Of a stretch of DNA of 64,000 bases, positions 45,544 to 55,580 are shown piece by piece. Position numbers and translations under genes: made by a program. Position 1 is the first letter of the stretch. The number at the start of each line of letters is the position of its first letter. Under the pieces are notes generated by a model. It did no database searches, was not told where the DNA came from, and saw only the letters and a list, made by a program, of their open reading frames with translations. The DNA is from Mastigamoeba balamuthi (lineage: Eukaryota; Evosea; Mastigamoebida; Mastigamoebidae): positions 283,073 to 347,072 of the forward strand of contig CACRSC010000029.1 in the NCBI GenBank assembly GCA_902651635.1. The letters are read 5' to 3'.

Positions 45544-46031
45544 CAGGGGTTTGGGGGTACATAAGTGTGAAGAAGAAGGTGCTCTCCAACAACAGAGGCA
45601 ATTCCCGGGGAAAGATGCCATGCAGGTACAATTCCTGGAGGGAATGGCTTCTCTGGTTTTCCAAGCACGGCAGTTAGGAGACCGACCTCCTCCAGGGCAC
45701 TGCTTGTCCACTTCACACTGTAGGAGTACTCGTACATGATGCCATCTGCTGCAGTACGCCTAACCTTGACGTTGCTGTGCCCAGCCAGCCATGCACGTCC
45801 TGTATACACCCCATCATACAGGGTGGGGTCCTCCATTGATCCACAGGAAGACAGCAGCAGGCCCTTGGAGACAACAGGCAGAAATGCCTGTGCTACACTC
45901 CTGAAGAAGGTGGTGCAAACAGTGCCAGTGGGGGAGCTGTACTGAAGGGACGACTCCTTGATGTTTCCATGGCCACTAATGACCATCAGGGTGATCCTGC
46001 TCTGGGCACCCCTGAACTCCTTCCTTATCAA
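45543..46031 (-). pseudogene. Caspase-fold peptidase, truncated copy B
   Basis: Inverted partial copy of the 37.1-37.6-kb peptidase exon. It keeps the His motif (VISGHGNIKESSLQYS) and the Cys motif (GLLLSSCGSMEDPTLYDGVY), plus NVKVRRTAADG and LSPGIASVVGEHL. The upstream Cys/His cluster and first exons are missing; array-like sequence begins about 260 bp upstream. Element 2 abuts its stop codon. There are no internal stops, so it may have decayed little since truncation. Confidence 0.55.
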
Positions 46032-46292
46032 GTACCACTACTATCAGCAGCTCCTCATCTTCCTTGGTCAGGTGATCCGCTCTGAAAATTGTGAGTTACC
46101 TCTTTGTACTGACACTTGAACAGTGGCGTACAGTGGGCCTGCCCAATGCAAGTGATGTTCAGAGTGGCCAGCTGGTTGCTGTAAATGTTGCGCATGTGTG
46201 CAGTTAAGCTCAACACCACCCATCTTTCTCAACCAGCAGGAAGAAGTGCAATGTGGAGAAAATGACATCAATTTGATTTTTCCAAATATCTG

Positions 46293-46517
46293 TGTAGTGG
46301 TGCATAGCGGACCTGCCACTATGCACTGCTACACAGATACCCTCTGCTATGCTGCATAGCAGAAAGCACTCAAGCACCTTTCACTATGCTGTGTAGCTGA
46401 GGTTGTTATGTAGCAGTGCATAGCAGACCTTCCACTATGTGCCACTACACCATGGGATCTGCTACACAGCATAGTGGAAGGCACTTAAGCACTTTCCACT
46501 ACGCAGTACAGTGGAGG
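46293..46517. repeat. Hairpin-repeat array 5, between divergent copy-B genes
   Basis: Degenerate version of the CCGCTACGCA array (units such as TGCATAGCGGACC and GGTCTGCTACACAGC-like inverses). As in copy A, it lies between the peptidase (minus) and the accessory ORF (plus). Confidence 0.7.
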
Positions 46518-46592
46518 ATATCTGCCTATCACATCACTATTAATGTCATTTAACAGCTTTTTCGAAGGTAAAAAACAGTATTCATCAAGGAC

Positions 46593-47750
46593 ATGCCATG
46601 CAAAACCCCCACCAAGAAGCACAAGGACAAGCATAAGGACAAGAACAAGAGCTGCACTGGGCCAATCATCACTGTGATATCTTCCCCTCCCCAGCAGGAC
46701 AAAGACCTAGACATCATGCCTCTCAGGAAAGCAGGTATGTAGCATTCTTCCCTTCCTTCTTTATTCTCACACCACACACCCTTCCTTGATGTTACTTTAG
46801 GTGCAGCTGCTGCAGCACCACTACAAGCTGCAGCTGCAGCAGCGCTACATATCGGGGATGGTGAGCAATCTGAGGATGATGACATGATAAGAAGAAGGAG
46901 AAGGAGAAGAAGGTTGACAAGAAGGTCTCAGCGGATGACTACAGGGGCACCTCACGTGCATCAGAGTCTGATGAGGAGCAGAGAAGGGCACTGCAGGAGA
47001 AGCAGCAGATCTTGGCCCTTATGAAGATGTCATGCAACCTTCTTACCATTTTCACTTCACTGTCGAGCCCAGCAAGGAGCATGCCCACCAGCCCTGCACC
47101 TTTGAAGAGGTCAGGGCTGGGTTCGAGGCCATGCAGATGCTGCTTGGCGGAACTCTGAACGATCTCATTGTAAGGTATGAAACCCCTCTCTCCTTTCTCC
47201 CTTGTTCTTCCTGCTATAATTCAAACTATTTTTGCAGGATAAATGCCCTCACGCATGCTGTTAAGGCAGGCATACAGTCCAGGGAGCTGACACTCAGGAA
47301 GAAGCTGATGCTCGGCATTCCTGGTACGTTTCATTTCCTACTCTTTGTTTTTCATATTTCTAACAATGTGTGTATTATTATATATTCAAAGTCCCGAAGC
47401 TGGAGAACCTCCCTGCAGACAGTGGGCCCTACACCGCTGCTCTGTCTGTGATAATAGCAAGGCCCATTATCTCACAGATAGAGCAGTGGACCAAGGTCAA
47501 CTACCACCCTGGAGGTATTAACTCTTTTCCCTCTCTCTTGTTCTCTCTTACCATATTTCATCTGACTTTCCCTTCAGATCATAAGAGAGCACTGCGATGA
47601 CGTCATCCAGGCTGTCTGGCCACTGGAGTTCCAGTCACTGTTCACTGCATACCCCCTGGTGAGGAAGGGGGTGTGTGAGCACATCCAGAACGTCTGGCAG
47701 AACTACCGCAGCAACGTGAAGTGCATTTCCTTTTATTTCATCATTTACTA
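46593..47750 (+). CDS. Element-1 accessory protein, copy B
   Basis: Multi-exon copy of the accessory gene. The start MPCKTPTKKHKDKHKDKNKS is followed by CTGPIITVISSPPQQ, then exons encoding EPSKEHAHQPCTFEEVRAGF, SRELTLRKKLMLGIP, VPKLENLPADSGPYTAALSV, HCDDVIQAVWPLEFQSLFTA and YPLVRKGVCEHIQNVWQNYR. AT-rich introns with GTA...TTTGCAG-type borders separate them. Frame appears kept in the conserved exons, but the 46.85-47.05-kb region reads ambiguously, so the copy may be intact or slightly damaged. The function is unknown. It is divergent from peptidase copy B across array 5. Confidence 0.45.
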
Positions 47751-48863
47751 ACACAAGGCGTGAAAGAGCCAGCTTTAAGAGCATGGAGTCTGCAGCACCA
47801 AAGGCCAAGAGGCCAAGGAGGATGCATCACCCTGACCCCGTACTTCAGGTCCTTCACCACATGATTGGGAGCACAGGTGCCTTCCAGGCCTGAGATTCTC
47901 ACGTGAACCTCTGCACACCATGTCCAGCTTCTGATCTCAGACACTAAGTGACTCTACACAGGACACGACCTGACCATTGCTGACCATTATTAGGACCAGC
48001 ATATTGACTTTACATACTGGGCAACCTCACTGGCCTGTACAAGCTTCTGACCTACTGCTACAGCCCATTCATCTGAACCTCTGTGCTGACATGAACAACT
48101 AACTATGTGGCCCTACTGTGGTATAGCCAACCACTTTCTGCAGCTGGGCTCCCTGGAGGCCAATGCACTGGCCCTGTGACTGCCTCTGTCTGGCAGTTCC
48201 ATCATGTGCCCTGATTCCTAAACGTTCTGGCTCATACTAAGGACGAGAGAGCACTTATTGTCCTGCTGGCCCCTTCCAGCTAATGGCACAATGATGGCCC
48301 ATGCTGCTCTGACTGATTGTGGTCCTTCTGTCAATTAACAATTCCCAGATGGCATTCTGCCAGTTCCAATAGCACTTCCCGAGCCCAGCTGTGCCACACA
48401 CTGATGATTGTGGCCCTCCTCTAGGGGCTGATGCACATGTATCATGATAAGGCCCACTCAGGTACAATCACGTCTCTCCGATACAGGTCAGACCAATGAC
48501 ACATACCATTTATATAGTACTGGAAGAGCCACATGCACCTCTTCACCATCATGGGACATGCCATTTCTCCTGACACGGTGGGCTGCATCTTTAAATGTCT
48601 GGCGTGTTATATCACTCAGCCTGAGTGACCTTCACATCACAGGTAAGTCAGGCTGTGTACACCACAGCCTGACTGTGAGTGCAAATCCTAAATGAAAAAT
48701 ACCTGTCAGTTGGCGCCTGCAATTTGGGGTTCTTTCTTTTAACAATATTTGCAGACGGCTGCATCCTTGGCGCACCGGACCCCCCAGAGCGTCCGAGTTT
48801 CAGTCCCAGGGCAGTACGGCGTACGTACGTAAACCTGATCATCTCATCTTATTTCTTATCTAG
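47751..48863. other. Degraded transposon flank
   Basis: Tail of accessory copy B, which resembles the region after 32880 in copy C, then about 850 bp with no gene that I can support, up to the second tRNA-Lys. Confidence 0.4.
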
Positions 48864-48936
48864 GCCGACCTAGCTCAGTCGGTAGAGCGCACGGCTCTTA
48901 ACCGTGTGGTCGAGGGTTCGACCCCCTCGGTCGGCG
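48864..48936 (+). tRNA. tRNA-Lys (anticodon CTT), copy 2
   Basis: Identical over all 73 nt to the gene at 26725, with the same orientation and cloverleaf. The flanks differ except for a few bases on each side (AGG before, TCTTTTT after). Together the two tRNA genes bracket the transposon-rich island. Confidence 0.97.
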
Positions 48937-48938
48937 TC

Positions 48939-48944
48939 TTTTTT
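48939..48944 (+). terminator. Pol III oligo-T terminator
   Basis: TTTTTT shortly after the tRNA-Lys 3' end. Confidence 0.7.
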
Positions 48945-49032
48945 AGAGATACGATCCGTCGTGCCCTAAAGGTTAGGTGCAATTTCTCGAGCGGGCTGTT
49001 GTTACGCTTCTCTTGTTCTGCTGCTTCCGAAA

Positions 49033-52000
49033 ATGTCCACCGCGCGTGCGACGCCGGCCCCCCCTCTTCCTCCGGAGCCCCGCCCCATCCGCCGACTCGG
49101 TCTGACCCTGTGGGACCCCCCTCTTCCCCCTGCGGGCGGCGGCAGCGTGGAGGGCACGTCGGACGCAGTCGTGGAGCCCGAGCGACGTGGTCGCGTGGGT
49201 CTCGAGCATCGCAGACCTCTCGGCCGCCCGCGACGCGCTCTCGGGCGTCGACGGCTGCGCCCTCGCCGCCCTCACTCCGGCGACCCTGGCGGCCGCGCCC
49301 TTCAACCTACCGCCGGCGCTCTCGCAGCGCGTCTGCGAGTGCTTCGCCCTCAAGCGCAGCGCCGAGCAGCGTGAGCCCACTCAGCCCCTCAGCCCCTCGG
49401 TCCCTCTGCCCCTCAGCCCCCCAGCCACATCCCTCCGCCATGAGATCTCGCAACTCTCCGAAAGGGACTGGCGGCCTCTCCTCCGACAGTCCTTCTCTAT
49501 CTCTCTCGCACCCCGCCCACCCATCGACGTGACCGCCTGGGGGGGCGCAGTGTCCGAGGGCGGGGGGATCGACGAGATGTTCGCGGAGATATGGAAGGCG
49601 GAACCCGCGCAGGATCGCCAGGGCAACCGCAACGGCAACAACTCCGCGGCCGACGTCCCCGCGGCGGCACCCAAGCGGGACAAGGGGCACGACCAGCAGC
49701 AGCACGGGCGGACGCCCTCGGAGGTTGCGCGGCAGCGGGCCGTGTCGTCGTCTGCGGGCTGCGGGGCTGTGCTGCCCGAGCCCCTCAGGGCGCAGCCCAA
49801 GCAGAACTCGCTCAGCGTCCTGCCGCCCCCGCGCAAGCCCGCCTCCAAGACGCCGCCCGCCACGCCCTCGTGGGCCTGCTGCGAGCTGGCCGAGGGACGG
49901 CTGGTCGACGAGCCGCCGCCGCAGGGCCTCGACGCGTTCGACACGTCCGTGGCGGACGACATCCTCTCGATGTGCGAGGCCGCCTCTGTGGCCCAGGCGC
50001 TGTCGACGCTGGGCGCTGGGCAGCAGAGGCCGCTGCTGGCCAGGTCGGGGCCCGAGCTGCCGTGCGAGCCCCCGGGCGGCACCGCGGGGCCCGGGGCCAG
50101 CGGGACGCCGGAGCCCACGTGGCAGTACGCGAGGGCGACGTCGCCGCAGGTCCCGAGGTTCGGGCTGTCGCTGTCGCGGTCGTCGTCGCCGACGATGGCG
50201 GCCTGCGTGGCGTCCAGGTCGCCGAGGTCGTCGTCCCCGTCCCCGGTCAAGTCCCCGCGCGAGACCTCGTCGACGTCGCCGGCAGCGGCGGGGTGCCTGA
50301 CGCCCAAGTCGCCGCGGACGTCGATGTCGTCTTCGAGGCCCGTGTCGGTGACGCCGAGCAGCCCCGCAGCAGCGACGCCGCCGGAGACTCCGCCGGCGTA
50401 CGGGGCGCACAGGGCCATGTCGTCGTCGTCGCTGCGGCACGCGGACCTGCCGCTGCCCGTCCGCGCGGTCCCCGCGAGGAAGTCGGTGCACCTGATCGAG
50501 ACCTCGTCGATCACTGGGCTGCCCGACCCCCCGGCGTCGCCCCCCGAGGTGCGCAAGCGCTCGTCGACGGGCAAGAAGCAGCGGGCGCTGTCGATGATAC
50601 TGCACTCGGTCGTGGGCTCCCCGAAGCAGCGCCGCTCGCCCACGCCGTCGTCGCCCAAGGAGGCCTCGCCCTCGATTATCATCAGCCCGCCGCAAGTCCG
50701 CAGGCTCCCCAGCCCGCCCCCGACGGTCGGCCACTCGTTTAAGGGCATCACCGGGGTCCTAAGAGGGCCTGAGGTACCGCATCATTCTTCCCTCATGGCG
50801 AGAACGCATTCTTACGCTCCGCGGGCTGCACACAAAGACTTATACGGAGCTGCTGTTCGACGTGAGCGACCTCGTGGCGCTGGCGTCGCCGCCGCTCGAG
50901 ACGACGTACGAGGAGCGCAGGGCGCAGCTGCGCGAAATCCTGACGTCCGCGCGGTCGGTCTCGCCGCCAGCGAAGCCGGCTGTCAGGGTGCGTGAGCCAC
51001 GCATACCGAGGCTCATCGTGTGCGCTGCTGCGTTTGCCAGGAGAGCGCCCACGTGCCGGCAATCCGGAGGGCCAAGATCAACGACGACTGCCTGCTGCTG
51101 GCTGTGGTGGATTGGAGCGAAGACCCTGCCCGCGTTGAGCGTCCGGCGACAGCCCTCGTCAAGGCGACATCGTTGCCGAACTGCCACGGCAGCCCGCGCG
51201 ACAAGAGGAGGCTAAAGGACAGCCTTGTGTCGTCGCTCAAGAAGATCAGCTTCAGGAAGTCGCCGTCCGTGCCGCTGAGAGAGCTCCTGCCGCCAGCGCC
51301 CACTACGTGTGTCCAGCGTTGTGCCTCTCTCGCTGTCTGACCTCTGGGCGGCGAACCGCAGGCCGATTCACGGAGACCTGAACCGCCTCATCGTCGCCAT
51401 ATGCGAGATGGGGGCGGCTCCAGAGGTGGACTACTGGTCGATGCAGCCATACATGACCGAGCAGTGGGAGCCAGCGGACTCGTCGTCACTCGACATGGCC
51501 ACCGTGGATCCGCTCTGCCTGCGCGACGGGTTCCACGTCGAGCACAGCAGGTCCTCTGTGTCGCGCGCGAGCCCCGGGTCCAACGTCGACCACGTCCTGT
51601 ACACCGAGGAGGACTTCTGTTTCTTCAAGAAGTTCCTCGTCCCCACTTGTGCGCCCACCGCCCGCGCCGGGCCTGCGCATCTCTTGTTGACTGTTGGCCC
51701 CGTCGTCAGCCCCGGAGCACTTCTGCTGCACAGAGATACCAGCGATACTGTCGGTCGAAGGCTCGGCAGGGGACGTGGCAAAGGCCATTCTGTGGACAAA
51801 GAAGGGCGCGCAGCGCCTGCTGGTCTCGTCCAAGGCCCCGCTGCGGTCGATCAAGGAGCTTGTGCCGCAGTTCGAGGGCTTCAAGTTCGCCCGGGCCCTC
51901 ACGCCGCCGCAGCTCACCGACGAGCTCGTGCACTACGAGGAGAAGAGCTTCTTTAAGCAGTACAAGTTCGGAGTGCTCTACGTGCGCGAGAACCAGACCG

Positions 52001-52799
52001 ACGAGAACGAGATCTTCAGCAACCGTGCGGGCACCAGCGAACCTGCTCGCGCGCTCTGACTGCGAGATCACACACAGTCTGTGGGTCAGCGGCCTACGAG
52101 GAGTTTCTGGGGTTCCTCGGACAGCGGATCGACCTCAAGGGATGGGGCAAGTACAGGGGAGGGCTCGACATCAAGTCGGACAACACGGGCAAGCAGTCAG
52201 TCTACACCGAGCTGGGTGGCTACGAGATAATGTTCCACGTGGCCACGATGCTCCCGTTCCAGCCCGAAGACGCGCAGAGGGTGGAGAGAAAGCGCCATAT
52301 AGGCAACGACGTCGTGGTCATCGTGTACAAGGAGCAGGCGCATCAGGCGGACTGCTTCAACCCCAGGATCCTGACGTCCCATTTCAACCGTTTGCCGACC
52401 TCCCCAGAGCCCGCTCGCGGCCCACCTTGCGCCCCTCCTCTCAGTGTCTGACCCCTCCGAGCAGACATCTTCCTCGTGGTCACGGCCGAGTGCGGTCCTG
52501 ACGGAAGGGCGACGCACTACCGGTTGACCATCGCCAACAAGCCTGCAGTGCCTCCGTACCCCCCGTTTATGGATTGCTGCAGGTTCGAGAAAGGGCCCGA
52601 GTTCTGGCGGTTCCTCATCACCAAGTGTACGTGCACACAATCGATTGGCCTCGCCAGTGCGCAGTCTGAGCGGCCACTCCCCCTCCCTCCTCCGGCAGGT
52701 CTCAACGGTGAGCGTGCGGCGCTGGCATCGCCAGAGTTCTCGTCACTCGTCACGACGCGCAAGGCCCGCCTGGGGATGATGTGCTCGAAGTACACTTGA
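49033..52799 (+). CDS. SAM-domain Rap GTPase-activating protein
   Basis: Signalling protein predicted to stimulate GTP hydrolysis on Rap-family GTPases. The N-terminus is Pro-rich (MSTARATPAPPLPP). A SAM domain follows (WSPSDVVAWVSSIADLSAAR...CALAALTPATL). A long Ser/Pro linker spans about 49560-50750. From about 50770 comes an upstream helical region (YRIILPSWRERILTLRGLHT), then YKFGVLYVRENQTDENEIFS. The GAP core follows: YEEFLGFLGQRIDLKGWGKY, SVYTELGGYEIMFHVATMLP and KRHIGNDVVVIVYK, holding the catalytic Asn thumb (HIGND), then HIFLVVTAE and EFWRFLITK. Clear introns include 49371-49550, 52025-52089, 52390-52464 and one at about 52629-52699. The exon containing the SAM start is out of frame with the ATG unless a 22-nt segment (49145-49166) is removed; another start is possible. 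Confidence 0.82.
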
Positions 52800-52891
52800 T
52801 AAGCTGTTTGTTTTGGTGGAACACAATGTAAACATGATAGGGGAGCACTTAGCACTGCAGGTCACGGCCGACACACTGTAGAGTGCGCGCG

Positions 52892-55110
52892 CTACTTCGA
52901 GAAGAGAGACATAGAGCGGCCCTTCTTCCCGGGCAGTGTGCGCAGGGCCTCGGACGCGGCCCTGCTGCCATTGTCTGCCGCGTTCTGCAAGTACATCACG
53001 GCGGCCTTGTGGTCCTTCTTGACGCCAGTGCCCGTCAGGTGGCACATGCCCAGCTTGTACAGCCCCGCGGGGTTGCCGGCGTTGGCCGCGGCCTCGTACC
53101 AGCGCACGGCCTCGGCGGCGTTGGGGCGCATGCCGAGGCCGTCCTCGAGGCAGGCGCCCACGTAGTACATGGCCTTGGTGTCGCCCTGCTCGGCCGCGCT
53201 CGAGAAGTACTTGGCGGCCTGCAGGAGCTTCTCGTCCTTGGCGTCGGCCTCCTCGAAGATGAAGATGCCCAGCTGGCACTGAGCCCCCGCGTGGCCCTGC
53301 CCGGCCGCCTGCTCGAGCAGCTTCCTCGCCGCATCCTTGTCTGCGGGCAGGCCGAGCTCGCCGCCGACGTAGCACATGGCGAGCGCGTACTGCGCGTCCC
53401 TGTCGTCGAGGTCCGCGGCCCTGCGCAGCAGTCGTAGCGCCTGCTCGGGGTTGGCGTCGACCCCGGAGCCCTCGCGCAGGCAAACGGAGAAGTGGTACAG
53501 GCCCGAGGGGCTCCCGGCGTCGGCGGCGAGCGCGAGCCAGCGCGCGGCCTCCTTGCTGTTGGGCTCGGCAGACCCGCCGCCCCGCCTGTGCATCAGGCCG
53601 ACGCCCACGAGCGCGCACGCGCAGCCCGCGGCGGCCGACTGCGCGTAGAGGCGCATCGCCTCGTCGCCCTCGACGCCGCAGCCGACGCCCTTCTCGCGGC
53701 ACTGCGCCAGCGAGTAGCGGCCGAGCGGGTGCGCCGACTCTGCGGCGAGCGCGACGAGCCGCGCGCCCTCGTCGTAGTCCTTGGCGACGAGGATGCGCCA
53801 GTAGCCGCAGAGCCACTGCGCGGTCGGGGACGCGGGGCTGACGGAGCCCGCGAGCTCGTCGAGCGCCCTGGTGCACTCGGGCACGCGGTCCGCCGAGGTG
53901 GTGGCCGCGCGGTCGAGCAGCGCGGCCTCGGAGTCGCGCACCGCGCCGAAGAGCCACGGCCACGCGAGCAGCAGCCCGCGGAGGAACAGGCACGCCGGGG
54001 GCGCCAGCTTGCCCCAGGCCTCGGTCGCCCCGACCATGCGCTGCAGCATCCGCACGGCCGCGGCCGCGTCGCCCGCGTCGACGGCCCTGAACGACCGCGC
54101 CAGCGTCTCTTCGTCGGCAGGCGCCGGGCGCTCGTCGGCGGGCGGCTCCTGCGCGGGCTCCCTCGCCGGCGCGGACTCCTCCTGCGCGACGCACAGCCAG
54201 CGCGCGCCGCCCGCGAGCTCGCCAGACCACGTCACGCGGAACGTGGCGCCGGGGCCTGCGACGACCTCGCCGGGCTCCGCGCCGCCGACGCCCCGCGTGC
54301 CCCACAGGGCCCCGGGCCGCGTGGCGCTCAGCTGCACGAGCGTCGACGCGCCGCGGCACATCCGCGCGACCGACGACACCGCCGATTCTGATGACGTCAG
54401 TGACGACACGCAGTCCCACGTCAGCGGGTCGCCGGGGCGCAGGGCGGTCGCGGGCCACAGCGCGTAGGCGAACCCGACGTGCGGCGCCAGGCCCGCGACG
54501 GCCGCGATGACGTGGCTGGCCACGTCTCGCCACGTGGCGTCGGCGCCCTTGAGCGCCGCGTTGACGCCCGCTCGGACGCGCTCGTAGGACAGCACCAGCG
54601 ACACCGGGTTCACCTCGGTCGCCGGCGCCCCCGGGTACCCCGCGTTGGCCAGCGCCTCCACGAGCGTCTGCGCAGGTGCGGTGTCACCGGTTTTCACGAG
54701 CGGTTCTTCTTCGGGTTTCGGCGCACGTTCACGACGGGAACCGAGGAGGTCCACGCTCTCGGCGCCACGCAGGCGGCGCCGGCGGCGACGGCGCTGGGCA
54801 CCGAGTCTGCGGCGACGATTCTGCGGAGGAGGGCGCCCAGCGGCCGCGGGGACGCCGGGCTCGCGGCGGGCGCGGGGACGCGGGCGGGCGTCCACGCGGG
54901 GGAGCGTGACGTGGCGCTGGCGGCGACGGCGACCTCGAGGGAGGGCGGCCTGGCCTCGGAGCGGCGCCGCGAGGTCGTGATGCGCGCGAACGCGTCGAGA
55001 AGCGAGGCGCCGCCCGACGAGGAGCGGGCGTTGCGCGAGCGGCCGGGCGAGAGCGACTCGGGGCGGCTGATGAGCGGCGACGAGATCTCCTTCTGCTGCG
55101 GGGCGGCCAT
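52892..55110 (-). CDS. Sel1-repeat (TPR-like) protein
   Basis: Two exons (55110-54727 and 54667-52892; 59-bp phase-0 intron) give about 719 aa. The first about 130 residues are Ser/Arg/Ala-rich and low in complexity. A middle region (about 130-330) has no known domain that I recognise. The C-terminal half consists of about eight Sel1-like repeats of about 36 residues: for example AMRLYAQSAAAGCACALVGV, RWLALAADAGSPSGLYHFSV, KYFSSAAEQGDTKAMYYVGA and RWYEAAANAGNPAGLYKLGM. Sel1 repeats form alpha-solenoids that scaffold signalling or ER-degradation complexes. The start MAAPQQKEISSP was chosen because it opens the frame feeding the intron; that frame stays open upstream to 55467, so an earlier start cannot be excluded. 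Confidence 0.82.
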
Positions 55111-55580
55111 GTGGGTGCGGACAGGCGAGTGTGGGTGGACAGAGGCCGCTGCCAATTGCGAATACCCGATTCGCGGATCTTCTCTGGCAGATATTCGCGC
55201 TGCGTTCGGCTGATCGATCGCTACGGACACTCCTGGGGCTGATTGTTGGACGGCCAAAATGAACGGACCAAGTACTGCGCTGATTTCTTTCAGGGAATCA
55301 GAAGAAACAACGGAGGCTAGAGCCAACAACTCCTTACATAATTCCAGAACACCGGCCAACACAGTCCGAGACCCCCCCCAGTCACGAGCGGTCGCGCCAG
55401 TCGCGCCAGGTGTCGCCGACGAGCGGGGCCAGCACTGGCGGCACCTCGGGGAGGTCTCCCAAGCCACCCAGCCAGCCGTTGTCGCAGATCATTGCGTCGG
55501 CGGAGAAATCAACAAAAAACAACCCAAAGCGCACCAAAAACGGCCGCGCACACCTGCTGGGGCTCTGATAAAAACTAAAA
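55111..55580. other. Divergent intergenic region
   Basis: Between the Sel1 gene (minus) and the surface-protein gene (plus). The minus strand stays open in the Sel1 frame to 55467 and includes ELCKELLALASVVSSDSLKE, which might be an upstream exon. Otherwise nothing is seen. Confidence 0.35.

Noticed and set aside
49307-50751. Two long minus-strand open frames opposite the SAM/Rap-GAP linker
   Set aside because: Composition is Arg/Gly-rich shadow coding; the plus strand is continuous with SAM and Rap-GAP domains.
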